Below are positions 9,755 through 18,306 of a DNA stretch of 28,763 bases, in pieces. The position numbers were made by a program, and so were the translations under genes. The DNA is from Fomitopsis serialis (Eukaryota > Basidiomycota > Agaricomycetes > Polyporales > Fomitopsidaceae), in contig NW_025955424.1 in assembly GCF_022376445.1 (NCBI RefSeq), positions 1-28,763 on the forward strand, read 5' to 3'. Positions within the stretch are counted from its first letter, which is position 1. Every line of letters starts with the position of its first letter. The notes under the pieces are model-generated. The model was not told where the DNA came from, ran no database searches, and saw only the letters and a list, made by a program, of their open reading frames with translations.

Positions 9755-11080
9755 TCCGGCTCTCCCGGACCCGCAGTTCAGGTTGCATACCACTGTTCTG
9801 GCTCTGTCAGTGAGAATTTGTCGGTCGACGTTGCTCATGTGCAGATCAGTTTCATAGGTTTGAAACGCGCCATTGCCATCCAGGATGGCGCAGCCAGTGA
9901 ACGTGGGCTGTTCACTGCTCCGACTGGAGACTGCCTGGAACACGGCATCATGACTCGGTGCGATTCTTCTTGAGTCTCCTCGGCTTTCGCTCACATAATA
10001 ACTCACAGCTGCATCGGCGACGAATGCCTGTCGTGATCCATGGGCGGTCCGCCCGCCAGCTCTCCGATGACCGGAACCAATGACCGACTGAAAACTGCGG
10101 CGTCTGATGCATCTGTCGCGCAAACGTGCGCAGTATTGGACGCATATTAACTCGCCGCCACGGCACGAGCGACACTTTATACAGTACGCCGTGATGTGGC
10201 GAATACTCGCAATGATCGGTCAGCTCTTCATGGCGCCACTGCGCCAGACACGGCTCTTGCCCACTCCCGAACCTCCGCGAGATTGGCACGTCGTTGGTCG
10301 GACGGTACGTTCAAAAATATGTACGGCGATGTGTATGATCACTGCGTTGGACGGAGACAGCCATGATTCACCTCTGGACACAGAACACGGGTCGATGGCA
10401 CGTGAACTCTCTTGCAAGCGCACTGAGCTGTCTCTGGCCGCTCGCGGAACATGACTTTGTACCTATCTTCCAGGACAGACTGATGAATTGCTGACGGCGC
10501 CCGGTCACTGCTAAGTAGGCGGCCCATCTATAACACCACAATTGCAGTTGCTTGCTTGGAGCTGGTCGCAGTTCGTAGCTCGCTAGCTCACCAATCGGGA
10601 TGCTATGCTCTGCTGCTAAGTAGCGGCTTAGCAGTACTAGTAGCAGTCTTGTCCCGTACTCACAGGCGGAGCCATACACTGCTAAGTAGTTCGTCACGAA
10701 GGCGCTTTCAAGTTCAAACTGATTCAAGCGATGCTCAGCGACCCCAGACGAGACGAGTCACAGATCCGAGTAGAGTATGTACTGTCTACATAGGGCTTCG
10801 CCCTCAGTGACAATAAAGGGAATAAACAAACAAACAAACAAACTGATTCAATGGTTAATTTTAGGTACGGTACAAACTATACAAGACCATATCGCTGTGC
10901 GTGGGCCATTCAAGTTGTCCCTGATGTCTGTATCTGCGCACCGCAATTTCATCATCTCGACAGGCCTTGTGGGACCGTCGAGCTTCAAGCTTCAAGCCTT
11001 GCGACGTGACCTCCGGCCGTCTATCCGCATTCGACATTGTCTCCATCTAGACGAACAACGCGAAATGGCGCTGGATGGTG
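9755..11080. repeat. Unit B copy 2: upstream region of precursor gene 4
   Basis: This is a diverged copy of 3190-4381 and starts right after the FunK1 pseudogene with ggctctcccggacccgcagtt. It carries one insertion relative to copy 1 (10728-10838, listed separately). The short ORFs, including those near 10107-10454, are not conserved in copy 1 and I do not treat them as genes. Confidence 0.65.
10715..10851. mobile_element. 111-bp retroposon-like insertion with 13-bp target duplication
   Basis: The direct repeat caaactgattcaa occurs at 10715-10727 and again at 10839-10851. Between them 10728-10838 ends in a (CAAA)n tail after a small hairpin (agggcttcgccct). The paralogous promoter at about 4148 reads ctgattcaatggtt with no insert, which is the empty site. 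Target duplication, simple-repeat 3' tail and short length fit a SINE or a 5'-truncated LINE; orientation is + if the tail is 3'. I cannot name the family. Confidence 0.75.
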
Positions 11081-11083
11081 GGC

Positions 11084-11091
11084 TATATATT
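11084..11091 (+). promoter_or_regulatory. TATA box of precursor gene 4
   Basis: tatatatt lies 47 nt before the ATG at 11138 in the conserved gcgctggatggtgggc context. Confidence 0.65.
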
Positions 11092-11137
11092 GGGTACCAC
11101 GCAGGGTAGCTGACCCCACTCACCTCTGCTCGCCGAG

Positions 11138-11732
11138 ATGAAGTTCACGTCTACCATCTTCCTCAGCGCTGCTGCTCTGTTCCACGCTGCTTGTGCCGTC
11201 CCACTCGGCGAGATCGACGGTCAGCTCTCTGGACGCGCCAGTAATACATACGATGTGACGGACGGTATGGTTGCCTCTCGCCTCTGCTGATCCGGGTCTC
11301 ACTGAACGAGTCTTCCTTAGACGTCGTGAAGCGCACAGGCGGCGAGGTATACATCACATCGCCGGACGGTGGGAGTTCCGGAAGCGTGCAGAGCGCACTG
11401 GTTTTTGCTGACCGGTTGGTTTAGCCCTCGAGAAGCGCATCGGCGGCGATCTCTACATCCCCACCAGTGGTAGAATCGCTCACTAGATCTCACTGATGCA
11501 GCTGACGCGCGATGACACAGACGTAGTGAAGCGTACTGGCGGCGAGGCTTACATCGTCAGCGGTGGTATGATCGCGCACTAGGTCTTGATAATGTAGGCT
11601 GACGGGCTATGACACAGACGTAGTTCGGAAGCGCGAAGGCGGCGCCACGGCCTATAACGGTGTGTTGTGTCCGCTTAAATATCCAGTTCTTCACACTGAC
11701 GATAAACCTCAGAGCTCGATGAAAGCCTTTAG
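11138..11732 (+). CDS. Secreted Kex2-type multi-peptide precursor, gene 4
   Basis: Exons are 11138-11264, 11321-11368, 11425-11469, 11521-11565, 11618-11659 and 11713-11732, for about 108 aa with the frame kept throughout. Exon 1 encodes a signal peptide (MKFTSTIFLSAAALFHAACA) and then QLSGR-ASNTYDVTD. The first dibasic site of its relatives (SRR) has become SGR. Later repeats are DVVKR-TGGEVYITSPD, ALEKR-IGGDLYIPTS, DVVKR-TGGEAYIVSG and DVVRKR-EGGATAYN. The last exon gives ELDESL and a TAG stop. Internal exons are phase 1-1. The donor after exon 2 (gtggga) is unusual. It is the tandem paralogue of gene 2, whose terminal repeat is truncated by an early TAA. Confidence 0.75.
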
Positions 11733-12172
11733 ACGAAGACGTGGCCGCAAGAATCCAAGCTATGTCGGGGAACGCGGCATGGTCTGGTGATGGGTGGCCG
11801 TAGCCTCGATGGGTTGTTGACAATGGACGTGCCTTGAAGGATATACCACCGTCACCGTAACGTAGTGGTGAATGGTTGTGCTAGCAATGCATCGTTATGC
11901 GGTTATTCGTGGGTTTCAACCGAATCTGCTATCACTCGTGTCGTGGTAGCCTCAGCTAGCTTCAAGCAACACTTGTCGCCGCCGGTACAGTATCAAACAA
12001 ATAATTGGTCAGTAAGTATTCCGAGGACTCGGCGTTGTTCACCACACGCGATTATTCTCTACTAGTACTTAGCCTGTACGTCAACATAGCAACTTGTATC
12101 CACGGTGTCACACAGATGCGGCTAGCCTACTAGTATAATTACAGCAGTGTACTTGACGAGTGAGAGCGAAAC
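11733..12172. other. 3' flank of gene 4, unit B' remnant
   Basis: This matches the 3' flank of gene 2, including the block at 11940-12020. The match continues to the gtgtcacacagatgcggctagcctac ... gagtgagagcgaaac segment at about 12105-12171 (compare 5487-5535). It then stops abruptly at about 12172, where the F-box segment begins. No gene is supported. Confidence 0.6.
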
Positions 12173-12191
12173 GTAAGTTATACAAAGACTT

Positions 12192-12240
12192 GAACTTGAA
12201 CGCGAAGACTCCGCGCGCGCACGTGAGCGCGTTCAAGTTC
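12192..12240. repeat. 13-bp perfect inverted repeat (hairpin)
   Basis: gaacttgaacgcg at 12192-12204 pairs perfectly with cgcgttcaagttc at 12228-12240 around a 23-nt GC-rich spacer containing alternating GC. It lies about 20 bp inside the left border of the F-box segment that interrupts unit B'. Confidence 0.75.
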
Positions 12241-12637
12241 CTCGCAATAACGATCGCCATTGAACTTACGACCGCCAGCGACCGCCTCCCTCCCTCTCAA
12301 CAAGGTCGCGTACAGGGTCTGCAGGCTATTACGGCAAACTGCCTTCCTCTTCCTCTGCCCACCACGTCTGCTTCGTTTCACGCTAGCTACCGTCTACGTT
12401 GAGTGTGACAACCTCGGGCCGCGACGGCCACGTTCACTGAGTGGTATTGAAGAGGCTAGTCCCAGCAATTAAAGCTTTGCCAGGCCACGAGAAGGAGCTA
12501 CGAGATTAACCAAGCCTAATTTACGTGGAGTCACTTGCGTATATTTGTTTCGTGTTGATGTCGACTGCTCACCGGAATAGTACCAGACGACGCCTCGAAG
12601 TCACTGCTGAGGTGGATTACAGCACCAGCGGGTCGTC

Positions 12638-14200
12638 ATGGCCTTACCAGTTGCAGTGTACAATCACAAGTCATCAAGCATCATGGCCCTCCTCAGCTAC
12701 CAGAGGACTAGCGGGACGTCCTGCAGGTCTCGCCATACCACTATTTTTGACCTCCCACCCGACGTTCTCCTCATCATCTTTCGCCACGTGTCGAAGGACG
12801 CACAGCTCCCAGGAGACACTAATGGTATCCATCCAAGACTAGCCTCGCATAAAGATCCTTGGCCCTCGCACCATGATCGATACCTTGACCATCCTTTCCC
12901 AGAATCCTTGGCCTCTATCCGTCCCCTTTGGCGAAACATCATGTCGAACATATCCATATTCTGGACCCGACTTGTTATTTGGATCGGAAGGGACCCTACT
13001 CCGCTTTCCAGGATCTACCAGTACCTCTCGTGGTCGCAAGACCGTCCCCTCGACATCTACGTGCTGCGAAGGTTTGACCCGTCTGTGCAGGATCCTAACG
13101 AGAAGGCTCGGATCAACGCCATATTCGAGCTGCTCCTGCCACACATGAAGCGATGGAGGATCTTACACATGCAGCTTCTTCGCTCCAGTTCGCTCCCCCT
13201 CCCTCGCGTCGATCTTTTGGGACGCGCAGACAAGCTGGACAGGCTCGTACTTCGGTTCATATTCGACGATCTCATCGACAGCACCGGATCGACCTCGTAC
13301 CTAGAAGACGAATTTCAGACCCCTGTCTTGAGACATCTCTCTATGGGTGGAGTCCACTTCCGCGAGTCGTACGTGAGACCGTTTCCGCGGTTGGCCATGC
13401 CGCCCGGGCTCACTTCCATTGCCATTGCCGACTACAACTCGCGTAACGTGGTTTTCCCGCTCGTCGACCTGCTTGCATGTCTTGTGGGCTGCACGGATCT
13501 GAACAGTCTCGAGCTAGACAGCGTCTGCCTCGACTGTTCGTACACCGGACCGCCCCTCATCCCTGCCGAGATCCTCTCTCGCCGCTGGAGAGCCAACGTC
13601 GATTTCATCGACATCAGCGGCGACGTGATCACGGAGTACAGCAGGCTTCTCGATTACCCCGTTGTTGACGGTGTGTCGTACAAGCGATGCACGACCGCCG
13701 TACCTCTGGGGGCCACTCTCACAGATGGGTATAACATTGGCATGTACGAGATTCACAGTCCAACGGTACTCTTCAGCCTCCTCGCGGCTGCGCCGGACGA
13801 TCTCTCATTCTGCGAAACGCTATTTGAGGATTGCGACGGTCTGACCACGGACGTTTTGCGGAGGCTCGCGGAGCCCATGCTCGATCCCAATGCGGAGGCG
13901 GAAGGGGAGTGGCTATGTCCGACCATGAAGTCGATCCAGGTTATCGCATGCACACAGTTTCGAAGCGCGGACATGCGCGCGCTGCTCGAGGTACGTCGCA
14001 CCGTGCACGCGGCGACGGGATTCGCGGATGCAAACCACCCAGGGTTTCTGGTGTCGTCGGTGGATTATCTGTGCGTGCGCGGATGCTGCGAGCTCGCTCC
14101 CGAAGACCAAGAGTGGTTAGATGCGAACGTCTCTTATGTGCACTGGAACGATTGGAATGGAGGTTACGATCGGCCGGGCCTGAGAAGGCAAATATCCTGA
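12638..14200 (+). CDS. F-box domain protein
   Basis: A single uninterrupted ORF of 520 aa. Residues 38-51 (DLPPDVLLIIFRHV) match the F-box consensus. They are followed near residues 90-116 by the SLASIRPLWRNIMSN ... FWTRLVIWI segment typical of basidiomycete F-box proteins. The rest has a loose leucine-rich character (LRHLSMGGV, LNSLELDSVCL), as in the divergent LRR-like halves of this family. Such proteins are usually substrate adaptors of SCF ubiquitin ligases; the target here cannot be told. An alternative start is Met16 (12683), which gives a slightly shorter N-terminus without touching the F-box. Lack of introns contrasts with its neighbours. It sits in DNA that interrupts the 3' end of precursor unit B'. 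Confidence 0.88.
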   Translation: MALPVAVYNHKSSSIMALLSYQRTSGTSCRSRHTTIFDLPPDVLLIIFRHVSKDAQLPGDTNGIHPRLASHKDPWPSHHDRYLDHPFPESLASIRPLWRNIMSNISIFWTRLVIWIGRDPTPLSRIYQYLSWSQDRPLDIYVLRRFDPSVQDPNEKARINAIFELLLPHMKRWRILHMQLLRSSSLPLPRVDLLGRADKLDRLVLRFIFDDLIDSTGSTSYLEDEFQTPVLRHLSMGGVHFRESYVRPFPRLAMPPGLTSIAIADYNSRNVVFPLVDLLACLVGCTDLNSLELDSVCLDCSYTGPPLIPAEILSRRWRANVDFIDISGDVITEYSRLLDYPVVDGVSYKRCTTAVPLGATLTDGYNIGMYEIHSPTVLFSLLAAAPDDLSFCETLFEDCDGLTTDVLRRLAEPMLDPNAEAEGEWLCPTMKSIQVIACTQFRSADMRALLEVRRTVHAATGFADANHPGFLVSSVDYLCVRGCCELAPEDQEWLDANVSYVHWNDWNGGYDRPGLRRQIS

Positions 14201-14780
14201 GTCCTCGTGCGTAAGTCGCAGTCCCATACGAAGAGCCTCGAGCGGATTATGATGTCTCTTGTAGTGAACACGCACAGATAACTCGCGGCGAACACTGAAC
14301 ATCGCCGCGCCTTGATCTCATGAGGAGCTTATGGTAAGTACGACTAGTGGTAATTATCAAAATAGCCAGCGCACACTGGTATTGAATGAACATGTTGTCG
14401 GACGGTTGGAGATTGACAGGCGCTTTGTGTTCACACTGTCGTACTTATGGATATGTTGCAGATGTTGCAAGACAATTGAGAGGCGTCAGAGTGATGACAG
14501 ATCTAGAGCGACCAAACAGATACAAACGAATTCACCAGATAGCGATAATATAGTAGTAATAGTAAGTAATACTTAAGTACATCCAGGACGGCGTGACAGA
14601 GCAGTGGTGACGAGGCGCATGATGTGTGACGCTCGACCTGCTTGCGTGCCCAGAAAGGCAAGTCGTGCTCTCCGCCAGCCTGAGCTTGTTGTCCGCCAGA
14701 ACCCTCTGTAAGTGTCCTCCGCATGCTCTTCCACTGTGACTCTGTGCAGTAAACCTTGCCTCTGCTATCGTTCTACAGAC
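14201..14780. other. Spacer between F-box gene and uS7m
   Basis: No gene. From about 14583 the sequence resumes similarity to the unit boundary block (ggcgtgacagagcagtggtgacgaggcgcatgatgtgtgacgctcgac; compare 5634-5715). This marks the right border of the F-box insertion and the right end of the amplified cluster. The last 100 bp are presumably the 5' UTR and promoter of uS7m. Confidence 0.5.
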
Positions 14781-15526
14781 ATGATCTCTGGACTGCGTCA
14801 GAGCGCCGTCAGGGCACGTCTGGTCCCCAGGCGGGCGTTCACGTCCTCACGGGTCGCAGCAAACGAAAACATCGCTACAAGCAGCCAGGACACTGTTTTC
14901 GATGGCATTGTTGACCGGGAAACTATCGCCCCAGCTATGGCCCCGCCGCCAGCAGCACCGCGCCCTACACCTGTGCGGAAACCTCTCCTCGCGACCCCCG
15001 AAACGCCCATCCACATACCACCGCCGTACGACCCCTGCTGGAGCTCTTCGCGGGGATCATCAACTGGAAGGGGGAGAAGCAGCGCGCGCGGAAGATCATG
15101 TCCGAGACCCTCGTCAACATCCACATGCTCACGCGCGCCCCGCCGCTGCCCATCCTGCGCAAGGCGGTCGAGTACGTCACCCCGGCCGTGCGCAACGTCG
15201 TGATCTCGTACACGGCGAAGAAGGTCATCTTCCCGCAGCCGCTCTCGGAGAAGCAGCGGACGCACCGGGCGATAAAGTGGATCCTGGAGGCGAGCAAGAC
15301 GCGGCCGGGGTACAAGCTGCAGGAGCGCCTGGCGCGCGAGATGATTGCGATTGTTGAGGGTGCGGGGAAGGAGAACATGAAGGAGTTGAGCCCGGCATAC
15401 AGGATGAAGGAGGAGGTGCACAGGGTGGCTGCTCTGAACAGGTGCGTGTGTTGCTGGTCTCCGCTGACGCTGGTTGTCTGATGCTCTTGCAGAGGAAATG
15501 CACTTCGGAATCGAAACTTGTTCTGA
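14781..15526 (+). CDS. Mitochondrial ribosomal small-subunit protein uS7m (apparent frameshift)
   Basis: The start is ATG 14781 because it begins a classical mitochondrial presequence rich in Arg and Ser (MISGLRQSAVRARLVPRRAF). The conserved S7 body is read from about 15036 in another frame: LLELFAGIINWKGEKQRARK, then AVEYVTPAVRN and IKWILEASKTRPGYKLQERL. The switch falls at the C run 15032-15035, where one base appears to be missing; no short GT-AG intron explains it. An intron at 15442-15492 leads to the final exon encoding R-GNALRNRNLF and a TGA at 15524-15526. The protein binds 16S-type rRNA in the mitoribosome and is normally essential, so a sequencing or assembly indel is the likeliest reason for the break. 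Upstream in-frame Met codons before 14781 are probably 5' UTR. Confidence 0.88.
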
Positions 15527-16510
15527 AGTCTCCCCCCTCCGTCACTGCATCGCATGCTCTACTTCGTAGTACATTGTCCATTCGCGTTCTCTCAATTGCA
15601 CGGCCGTTTGTTGTGTGCGATGAAGACATCAGCGCTGGCACGTCACTCTGTCATATGGTGAGTTCCCTGCATTACGACACCATCTGACGGGCTCCATTCG
15701 GAAATTTTCGCGATTGCTTCGTATGTGGGCGCGTTCTCTGTTCTTCGACGGACAACCGCGGCTGAACATCGATGTCATTTAGCTCAGCATGGCAATAGGG
15801 ACCAGTGCATGTGAATGCAGGAGTATCCCGGGTGTCTCGGTGTCTACCGCAGGCCCCAGGTGTTGGAGGGCGGACATGTACGTTCAATGTACGTTGTCCA
15901 TCACTTCATGATTGCATTTTTGACAAGAACGTCCGATCCAGAGCCACACTGCCCACATGGCCTGTATGGAAGCGGAAGTCGGCTGTGCATTCTGTGTGTG
16001 TCCCGTGGTAGAAAATTCTTCCTCAGGTGTTCTCCGTCTCACCGCTGCAGCACATGTGCATGGTCAGCTACCCGCGAGACCATATCAAGGCCATGCTAGA
16101 ATGCTTCCAGTCTAGTCCTATGCGCGTAGCACTGTGGTACGAGTCCGATATCGCATTCTCGATTGCATACGCTGATATACCCTCGATTAGGAACCCCTCG
16201 GACTAATCCGGCAATCCTGTGCGCGCGCACTCACACGTCAGACCCTGCCGATACTTCCGGGTTTCGTGGACGAGATGAGATCCGCGGGGATCCATACCAG
16301 CGCGGATGCAAATTTGCATCTCGTATGCATTCCCGCAGCGGGCCCACGCCATCGCACTTCAATCCCAGCGATGCGTTCTCCTAGTTCGCATTCCAGTCTT
16401 CGTTTGCATAACAGACACCAAGGGCCGGGGAGACTCCTGATGATAATCAAACGGGCGTTCTAGGGTCATGAGCGGGTCGTGGGACTGATATACGACTCGC
16501 TTGCACCGCT
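15527..16510. other. Intergenic, no gene supported
   Basis: This contains the 3' UTR of uS7m and the promoter side of the SDR gene. Short ORFs on both strands overlap one another and show no family resemblance, signal peptide or splice-consistent extension that I can recognise. Confidence 0.4.
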
Positions 16511-16518
16511 CTATAAAG
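16511..16518 (+). promoter_or_regulatory. TATA box of SDR gene
   Basis: ctataaag lies 49 nt before the ATG at 16568. Confidence 0.55.
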
Positions 16519-16567
16519 AACGGACCCCTAGCGGACTGCCATCCTCGCTACTTCCTCTTGATCAGGC

Positions 16568-17772
16568 ATGTCTGGCTCTACTCGCGTTGCGTTCGTGTCC
16601 GGGGCCGCGCAGGGCATCGGCCTCAAGATCGCCCTCCGGCTCGCGGATGACGGCCTCGACGTGGCAGTCAATGACATAGCTTCGAAGAAGGACCAGCTGG
16701 AGGAAGTTGTTGCCCAGATCAAGGCAAAGGGGAGACGCGCGATCGCCGTTCCGGGAGACGTGTCCGTGGAAGACGAGGTCCGGGACATCATCGATAAGGT
16801 CGCCGCAGACCTCGGAGGACTGGACGTCGTACGTATCTGCGTTCTGCTGCGCTGCTTGTGTCTACAGTGGAGAGCTACTGTCTCATGGCGACATACGTAG
16901 CTGGTCGCAAACGCGGGCTTGCTACTCGTGAAAGCCGTACAAGACAGTACGTACCGCTGTTCATCGTGCTGCGCTTAACCTAATCATACTGTGTCTTTAT
17001 AGTCGAGGCGGAGGAATGGGATCGCGTCTTTGCCGTGAACGTCAGGGGCACAATGCTCCAGTATAAGTACGCTGCCAGGCAGATGATCAAGCAGGGTCGG
17101 GGCGGTAGAATTCTAGGTATGCGCGCATCCTTTTCGACCGGGCGCCCGTGACGAATGATCGTCTCTTCTTAGGTGCTTCGTCTGTCGCTGGCAAGAGAGG
17201 TAATGCAGTCTCCTGTCCTGCATCTTCTGGATCCTGAATGCGATCGTGCACGTGACAGGTTGGGGCGGCATCTCCGCGTACTCTGCGAGCAAGTTCGCCG
17301 TCCGGGGCCTCACGCAGTGTCTCTGTACGTCTTCACTGTATCTCCCCGTACACTGGCTCTCCTAAAGATGCCCCAGCGATCGAACTGGCGCAACACAACA
17401 TCACGGTCAACGCCTACGCCCCCGGCATCGTAATGACCCAGATGGGTGAGTTGCGCCTCTGAGCCTCGGCGCGCGTTTCTCACATCCATCGCTCTTGCAG
17501 CGCAAGACTTGGGCGACGGTCTCGTGGTACGTCTGTCCGCCGTACGCTCCGACCGCCCGATCTTGACCGCCGTTCACAGAGGGTCGGCATGCCCGCAGAG
17601 ATCCCCGTGGGCCACCCCGACAGCGTCGCGAGCATCGTGTCCTACCTCGCCAAGCCCGAGGCGTCCTTCGTCACCGGTAAGTGGATCATTGCCTGCGCAC
17701 GTTTCTCTGATTCAAAGCCACTGCTTCTCAGGGCAATCCATCTCGCCGAACGGCGGGGCGGTCCTCGACTAA
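16568..17772 (+). CDS. Short-chain dehydrogenase/reductase, diacetyl/acetoin reductase-like
   Basis: Nine exons: 16568-16828, 16901-16946, 17003-17116, 17173-17199, 17259-17324, 17368-17445, 17501-17526, 17580-17676 and 17732-17772. The sum is 756 nt, or 251 aa, the usual length of a classical SDR. The NAD(P)-binding motif is SGAAQGIG (residues 11-18). LVANAG follows the first intron, GASSVAG carries the catalytic Ser, and YSASK supplies the catalytic Tyr and Lys. NAYAPGIVMTQM is the usual segment after the active site, and the protein ends GQSISPNGGAVLD. An Asp-containing VNDIA after the second beta strand suggests NAD(H) preference. The C-terminal pattern resembles diacetyl/acetoin reductases, but the substrate is an inference. 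Eight introns of 44-72 nt are typical for Agaricomycetes. It has no evident tie to the precursor genes. Confidence 0.92.
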
Positions 17773-18306
17773 GCCGGGGGTTGCGACGCGCTTGGGAGGC
17801 GATGCACATTTAACGCCATATCTGTCTGTATTTCGTCGATGCGCCTCTCCGAGAGGGCTATCGATGTAGGCTTGTATATATATACGTACATATGTACCCG
17901 TACCAAATCTTCACTGCAGTCTGCGTCGCGCAGCTGTTCCACGTCGATCACGTGATATCAAACCCGAGGGTGCGGTAGATTTCAGCATCCCGACGTCCGA
18001 CGCTAACATGGCGATGCGGTATTTGTACGACCGACGACCAGAAAGGTTGGACTTCTGCTCATGGGCGGCACGACTCGCATACGGGTGGAGGTCGTCAAGT
18101 ATTCATTGGCACACAACACACCTATTCAGCCCGCTTCGCTTTACCTGGCTTCCCTCTCCTTCCCGCTCGTACCTCGTCCACCACTCCCTCTGGTCGCTTG
18201 CTCTCCTTGTTCCGCTGATGCCTCCGGAGCCCCCACGCGCGTTATCACGTCCTCGCGTAGCCTGTTTGCTACCACCGCGACCGCGGCCCTTCGACGTCCC
18301 TCCTTT
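17773..18306. other. Intergenic between convergent SDR and FunK1 genes
   Basis: From about 18160 to 18306 the - strand carries the Gly-Arg-rich tail also found after the FunK1 pseudogene (9565-9745), so the FunK1 duplication extends to here. The rest is AT-rich around 17874-17900 (tatatatatacgtacatatgtac) and is presumably the 3' end of the SDR transcript. No separate gene. Confidence 0.5.

Noticed and set aside
14798..15421. 207-codon - strand ORF
   Set aside because: It lies opposite uS7m, whose family identity and intron are clear, and it is a shadow of GC-rich codons.
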